NCBI GenBank assembly: GCA_965229005.1
Contig: CBDDIP010000001.1
Location: 620,001 to 684,000, forward strand
Direction: 5' to 3'
DNA from: CBDDIP01 sp965229005
Lineage (GTDB): Bacteria; Actinomycetota; Acidimicrobiia; Acidimicrobiales; Ilumatobacteraceae
DNA: 64,000 nucleotides
Notes under the pieces: generated by a model
What the model saw: the letters and a program-made list of their open reading frames with translations, nothing else
The model's database searches: none
What the model was told of the DNA's origin: nothing
Shown here: piece after piece, positions 60,880 through 64,000 of the stretch
How positions within the stretch are numbered: the stretch's first letter is position 1
Layout: every line of letters starts with the position of its first letter
Position numbers and translations under genes: made by a program

Positions 60880-62142
60880 GTGACCGACACCAGCCATCTG
60901 AGCAGCGGCGATGCAGACAAGCTGCGCAGCCTGCGAACGATGAAGCGCTTCGCCACCTCCCTGCTGGTGGTGGCCGCGGTCGTCTACCTGATCGCCCGGT
61001 GGGCCGAAGAGCACAACGACACGTGGGGCTACCTGCGCGCCTTCGCCGAGGCGGCGATGGTCGGTGCGCTCGCCGACTGGTTCGCGGTCACGGCCCTGTT
61101 CCGGCACCCGCTCGGCATCCCCATCCCCCACACGGCGATCATCCCCAAGCGCAAGGACCAGATCGGCCGCTCGCTCGGCGAGTTCGTGCAGGACAACTTC
61201 CTCACCGAAGCCGTGCTGCGCGAACGGCTGGCCGGCGCACACGTCGGGCAACGACTCGGCACGTGGCTGGCCGACGAACCGAACGCCAAGCGCGCCGGTG
61301 AGGCGGTCAGCGACGCACTGCGCGGCACGTTGGAAGTGCTCGACGATCGCGACATCGGCACCGCGTTCGAAGGGCTCGTCGAGCGACGCGTGCTCGCCAC
61401 GCCCGTGGCACCGTTGGTCGGACGGGCGATCGATGTGGCCATCGACGGCGGACATCAGCAGCGATTGCTGGACGCAGTGATGAGCGGGTTGCGCGGCTTC
61501 CTCGACGACAACCGCTCGACGCTGCGAGCGCGCCTCGAGAACGAGTCGCCGTGGTGGATCCCCGAGCGCATCGACGATCGCATCTTCGGCAAGATCTACG
61601 ACGGCGTGCACCGCTTCATCGCCGACGTCGCCGCCGACGAGCACCACGAGGTGCGGACGGCGATCGACGTGCGCCTCGCGTCCTTCGCCGATCGGCTGCG
61701 CGACGATCCGGGACTGCTGGCCAAGGGCGAGGAGCTCAAGCGCGAGGTGCTGGCCCATCCGGAGGTGCGCGCCTGGCTGCGCTCGCTCTGGCGCGACCTG
61801 AAGAGCAGCATGCTCACTGCCAGTGCGGATCCTTCCAGCGAACTGCGGCGGCGCATCGACAGCTCCCTGCAGACGCTCGGCTCGCGGTTGCGCGACGACG
61901 TCGAGCTGCAGGCGAAGGTCGACGCGTGGGTCACCAGCGCGGCTGGCTACGTCGTGCAGCACTACCGCGGCGAGGTCGCCGAGCTGATCTCCTCGACGGT
62001 GCAGAAGTGGGACGGCAAGGCCACCAGCGAACGCATGGAGCTGCAGGTCGGTCGCGACCTCCAGTTCATCCGCATCAACGGCACCATCGTCGGCGGGCTC
62101 GCCGGCCTGGTGATCTTCTCGGTCAGCCGCCTGCTGCTCTGA
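60880..62142 (+). CDS. DUF445 membrane-anchored protein
   Basis: DUF445 (YjiN-like) protein, 420 aa. A first membrane helix (FATSLLVVAAVVYLIARW), a highly conserved entry GYLRAFAEAAMVGALADWFAVTALFRHPLGIPIPHTAIIP, and KRKDQIGRSLGEFVQDNFL define the family. Long coiled-helical repeats follow, and a C-terminal helix (IVGGLAGLVIFSVSRLLL) re-enters the membrane. Function unknown; suggested membrane tether. The GTG at 60880 has TAGGGT 6 nt upstream. It overlaps the DNA methyltransferase by 20 bp at the 3' end. Confidence 0.85.
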   Translation: MTDTSHLSSGDADKLRSLRTMKRFATSLLVVAAVVYLIARWAEEHNDTWGYLRAFAEAAMVGALADWFAVTALFRHPLGIPIPHTAIIPKRKDQIGRSLGEFVQDNFLTEAVLRERLAGAHVGQRLGTWLADEPNAKRAGEAVSDALRGTLEVLDDRDIGTAFEGLVERRVLATPVAPLVGRAIDVAIDGGHQQRLLDAVMSGLRGFLDDNRSTLRARLENESPWWIPERIDDRIFGKIYDGVHRFIADVAADEHHEVRTAIDVRLASFADRLRDDPGLLAKGEELKREVLAHPEVRAWLRSLWRDLKSSMLTASADPSSELRRRIDSSLQTLGSRLRDDVELQAKVDAWVTSAAGYVVQHYRGEVAELISSTVQKWDGKATSERMELQVGRDLQFIRINGTIVGGLAGLVIFSVSRLLL

Positions 62143-63508
62143 GCTGCGCCGCTGCGTCCGCCCCCATCACGTCGATCACCGCGTGCACCGCACGGCCCTC
62201 GCCGGTGACCGCCTGAAGGGCACGTCCACCGGAGGCAGACGCCGGCAGGCCGGCGGCGAGCACAGCGAACCGTGACGACGGATCGGCCTCGTGCACCACT
62301 GCCGCCTTGGCGATCGCTCGCCACAGCAGCTCGATGCGCTGTGCGCCTGGCCGGTTGCTGGTTCGCCCGCCGACGACCTCGATCCACCACGACCGACCAC
62401 GCGCGTCGACGGCGCGCAACGTGGGCTGCACACCAGGCACCACCGGCGTGCCATCGACGATGTCGACGAACCCGGCCGCGTCGAGCATCCGCTTGGCCAG
62501 CTCCTTGGACGACCACCCGCCGTCGATCGGATCGGTGTTGCGACCGTCGGTGGCCTGCAGCTGCGGCCGCGCATGCTCCACCTCGGCCGCCACGCGCGCC
62601 CGTGCCGCGGCGACGTACGCAGCGTCGGTGTCGTAGCCGACGAAGCGACGATTGGTGCGCACCGCAGCCACTGCTGCGGTGCCCGAACCCATGAACGGGT
62701 CGAGCACGACGTCGTCCTCGTAGGTGTTCATGTGGATCAGTCGCTCCGGCAGCGCGATCGGGAACGGCGCCGGATGACCGACGCGCGCCGCGCTCTCCGG
62801 TGGGATCTCCCACACGTCCACCGTCGCTTCCATGAACTCGTCGCGCGACAGCGTGGCAATCGATGGCATGCCACGACGGGCCCGCTGCTTGACGTCGACG
62901 GCGCGATCGAATCGCCCCTTGCCGGCGATGATCACCCGCTCGCTGAGGTCGCGGATGACGGGGTTGGCAGGCCGCTGGAAGCTGCCCCACGCGCAGTTGC
63001 CCGCCGCGCCGCGCTGCTTGACCCACACGATCTCGCCGCGCAGCAGCAGGCGCAGATCGTCCTGCAGGATCGTCGTCACGTCCGACGCCAACGACCGGTA
63101 CGGCCGGCGGCCGAGGTTGGCCACGTTGACGGCGATGCGTCCACCCGGCTCGAGCACGCGCACGCATTCGGCGAACACGTCGCGCAGCATCGTCAGGTAC
63201 TCGATGTACGTCGCCGGAACGTCGCCGCTGCCGAGCTCCTCCTCATACGCCTTGCCGGCGAAGTAGGGCGGCGAGGTGACCACCAACGCGACGCTGTTGT
63301 CCGGCAGGTGCGGCATGTCGCGCGCGTTGCCGACGAAGATCTGGTCGAGCACGCTCGCGTCCGGCCGCTTGATCTCCTCGTCGTCGGACACCGCAGGCGA
63401 CTGGAAGCGGGCGTAGAACGCGGAGGAGTCGTGGCCCTCGCGCTTGCCCACGCCGAACGCCGATGTGCGGGTGCTCTTGCGCGGCTCGCGCGGCCGCTCA
63501 TCCGTCAT
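62123..63508 (-). CDS. Beta-class DNA methyltransferase with C-terminal extension
   Basis: DNA methyltransferase (N4-cytosine or N6-adenine), 461 aa. The motif order is TSPPY (78-82) before DPFMGSGT (270-277), the beta-class pattern. FVGYDTDAAYVAAARARV closes the Rossmann part near 305. Residues 332-461 are an extra domain not needed for methylation: VDARGRSWWIEVVGG (D368, E377) has the D-x8-E spacing of PD-(D/E)XK nucleases but with Gly in place of Lys. No restriction gene is adjacent, so an orphan regulatory methyltransferase or a degenerate fusion is possible. It overlaps the SDR gene by 4 bp (ATGA). Target sequence unknown. Confidence 0.83.
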   Translation of the reverse strand: MTDERPREPRKSTRTSAFGVGKREGHDSSAFYARFQSPAVSDDEEIKRPDASVLDQIFVGNARDMPHLPDNSVALVVTSPPYFAGKAYEEELGSGDVPATYIEYLTMLRDVFAECVRVLEPGGRIAVNVANLGRRPYRSLASDVTTILQDDLRLLLRGEIVWVKQRGAAGNCAWGSFQRPANPVIRDLSERVIIAGKGRFDRAVDVKQRARRGMPSIATLSRDEFMEATVDVWEIPPESAARVGHPAPFPIALPERLIHMNTYEDDVVLDPFMGSGTAAVAAVRTNRRFVGYDTDAAYVAAARARVAAEVEHARPQLQATDGRNTDPIDGGWSSKELAKRMLDAAGFVDIVDGTPVVPGVQPTLRAVDARGRSWWIEVVGGRTSNRPGAQRIELLWRAIAKAAVVHEADPSSRFAVLAAGLPASASGGRALQAVTGEGRAVHAVIDVMGADAAAQLRAAGG

Positions 63509-64000
63509 GCCGGGTTCACTTGCTCCGCGGCGCGCTGCATGCGCTCGACCGGCGCCTGACGCATCTCCGGGTGGGTGAGGATCCAGAAGCGGTCCGTGCG
63601 AATCGCGTCGACGACCTGCGCGGCGACGTCGGAGGCGGGGATGCCGTCGATGACGCCCTGCCGCAGGCCGGCGTCGATCATCTGCGCCATCGGGCTGGTG
63701 GACGGCGCCGGCTCGTCGCCGAGCGCCGGGTTCCACGTCTGCCCGTCCATCAGGTTGGTGTGCACGAAGCCAGGGCACAGCGCGCTCACCGACACCGGCG
63801 AACCGTTGGCCTTGAGCTCGATGAACAGCCCTTCGCTGAGCGCGACCACCGACGACTTGGTGACGTTGTACGGCGCGGCACCGGGCAGGGCGACGAGACC
63901 GGCCATCGACGCGGTGTTGACGATGTGCCCCTCGCCCTGATCCTCCATGATCGGCAAGAAGGCGCGGATGCCGTGGATGACGCCGTAGAGGTTGATCCCG
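63505..64000 (-). CDS. SDR oxidoreductase, truncated by window
   Basis: C-terminal part of a short-chain dehydrogenase/reductase; the 5' end lies beyond 64000. About 165 residues are seen: GHIVNTASMAGLVALPGAAPYNVTKSSVVALSEGLF carries the catalytic Ser (TAS) and YxxxK (YNVTK). After that ALCPGFVHTNL is the usual PG motif. The NAD(P)-binding Gly motif is not in the window. The C-terminal DGIPASDVAAQVVDAIRTDRFWILTH is typical of SDRs acting on hydroxysteroid-like or short alcohols. It is followed by, and coupled to, the DNA methyltransferase. Confidence 0.85.
   Translation of the reverse strand, partial: GINLYGVIHGIRAFLPIMEDQGEGHIVNTASMAGLVALPGAAPYNVTKSSVVALSEGLFIELKANGSPVSVSALCPGFVHTNLMDGQTWNPALGDEPAPSTSPMAQMIDAGLRQGVIDGIPASDVAAQVVDAIRTDRFWILTHPEMRQAPVERMQRAAEQVNPA

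Overview
This is a high-GC actinobacterial chromosome segment, roughly two-thirds G+C by eye. The gene set fits the class Acidimicrobiia (Ilumatobacter-like): B-type succinate dehydrogenase with one fused cytochrome b subunit, a K+-independent H+-pyrophosphatase, DUF3097, DUF4349, DUF2510 and DUF445 proteins, and a P450 with a 3Fe-4S ferredoxin. The class is inferred from protein content; there is no rRNA in the window. I found about 47 protein genes and no tRNA, rRNA, CRISPR array, transposase or phage gene. Coding density is very high and no gap exceeds about 170 bp.

Layout. 0-5 kb: a ChlI/MoxR-type AAA+ ATPase diverges from a GH2 beta-mannosidase-like enzyme, followed by an AbiEi/DUF559-type gene bracketed by two copies of a palindromic element. 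5-11.5 kb: sdhCAB, divergent hppA, then a DedA protein. 11.5-19.5 kb: DUF4349 lipoprotein, DUF3097, an SCP2 protein, an Fpg/Nei-type glycosylase, a DapA-like aldolase with a divergent LysR regulator, a Fae homologue in a small operon with a 2OG-Fe(II) oxygenase, and a DeoD-type phosphorylase. 19.5-30.5 kb: a secreted nuclease, mdh, two tandem acyltransferase-SGNH proteins, an aldehyde dehydrogenase, a PanE-like reductase and metF. 30.6-39 kb: DUF2510 membrane protein, purH, sucCD, a lipoprotein serpin, a flavodoxin-like protein. 39-42 kb: a PcrA/UvrD helicase interrupted by an intein. 42-58.7 kb: an envelope glycan region with a UGM-like flavoprotein, an SdrD-type surface protein, and a coupled run of glycosyltransferases rich in fusions (GT-C, GT2-GT2, GT4-methyltransferase, GT39-DUF2298), followed by a convergent MFS/Agl23-like pair. 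58.7-64 kb: a lipoprotein, ferredoxin-P450, DUF445, a DNA methyltransferase with an extra C-terminal domain, and a truncated SDR.

How the genes work together. The TCA enzymes SdhCAB, Mdh and SucCD are all here but in separate transcription units. The 46.3-55.9 kb run is built as one operon, with 1-4 bp overlaps between successive genes. Its products could make, decorate and transfer a polyprenyl-linked glycan, and the divergent SdrD-type surface protein is a plausible acceptor.

Signals. Most first genes of transcription units seem to be leaderless: a TANNNT box lies 6-9 nt before ATG or GTG, with no Shine-Dalgarno sequence. Several divergent pairs share a bidirectional promoter of only 20-35 bp. 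The most distinctive items are the intein, the fused glycan locus, a three-copy palindromic repeat family, and the compact bidirectional leaderless promoters.
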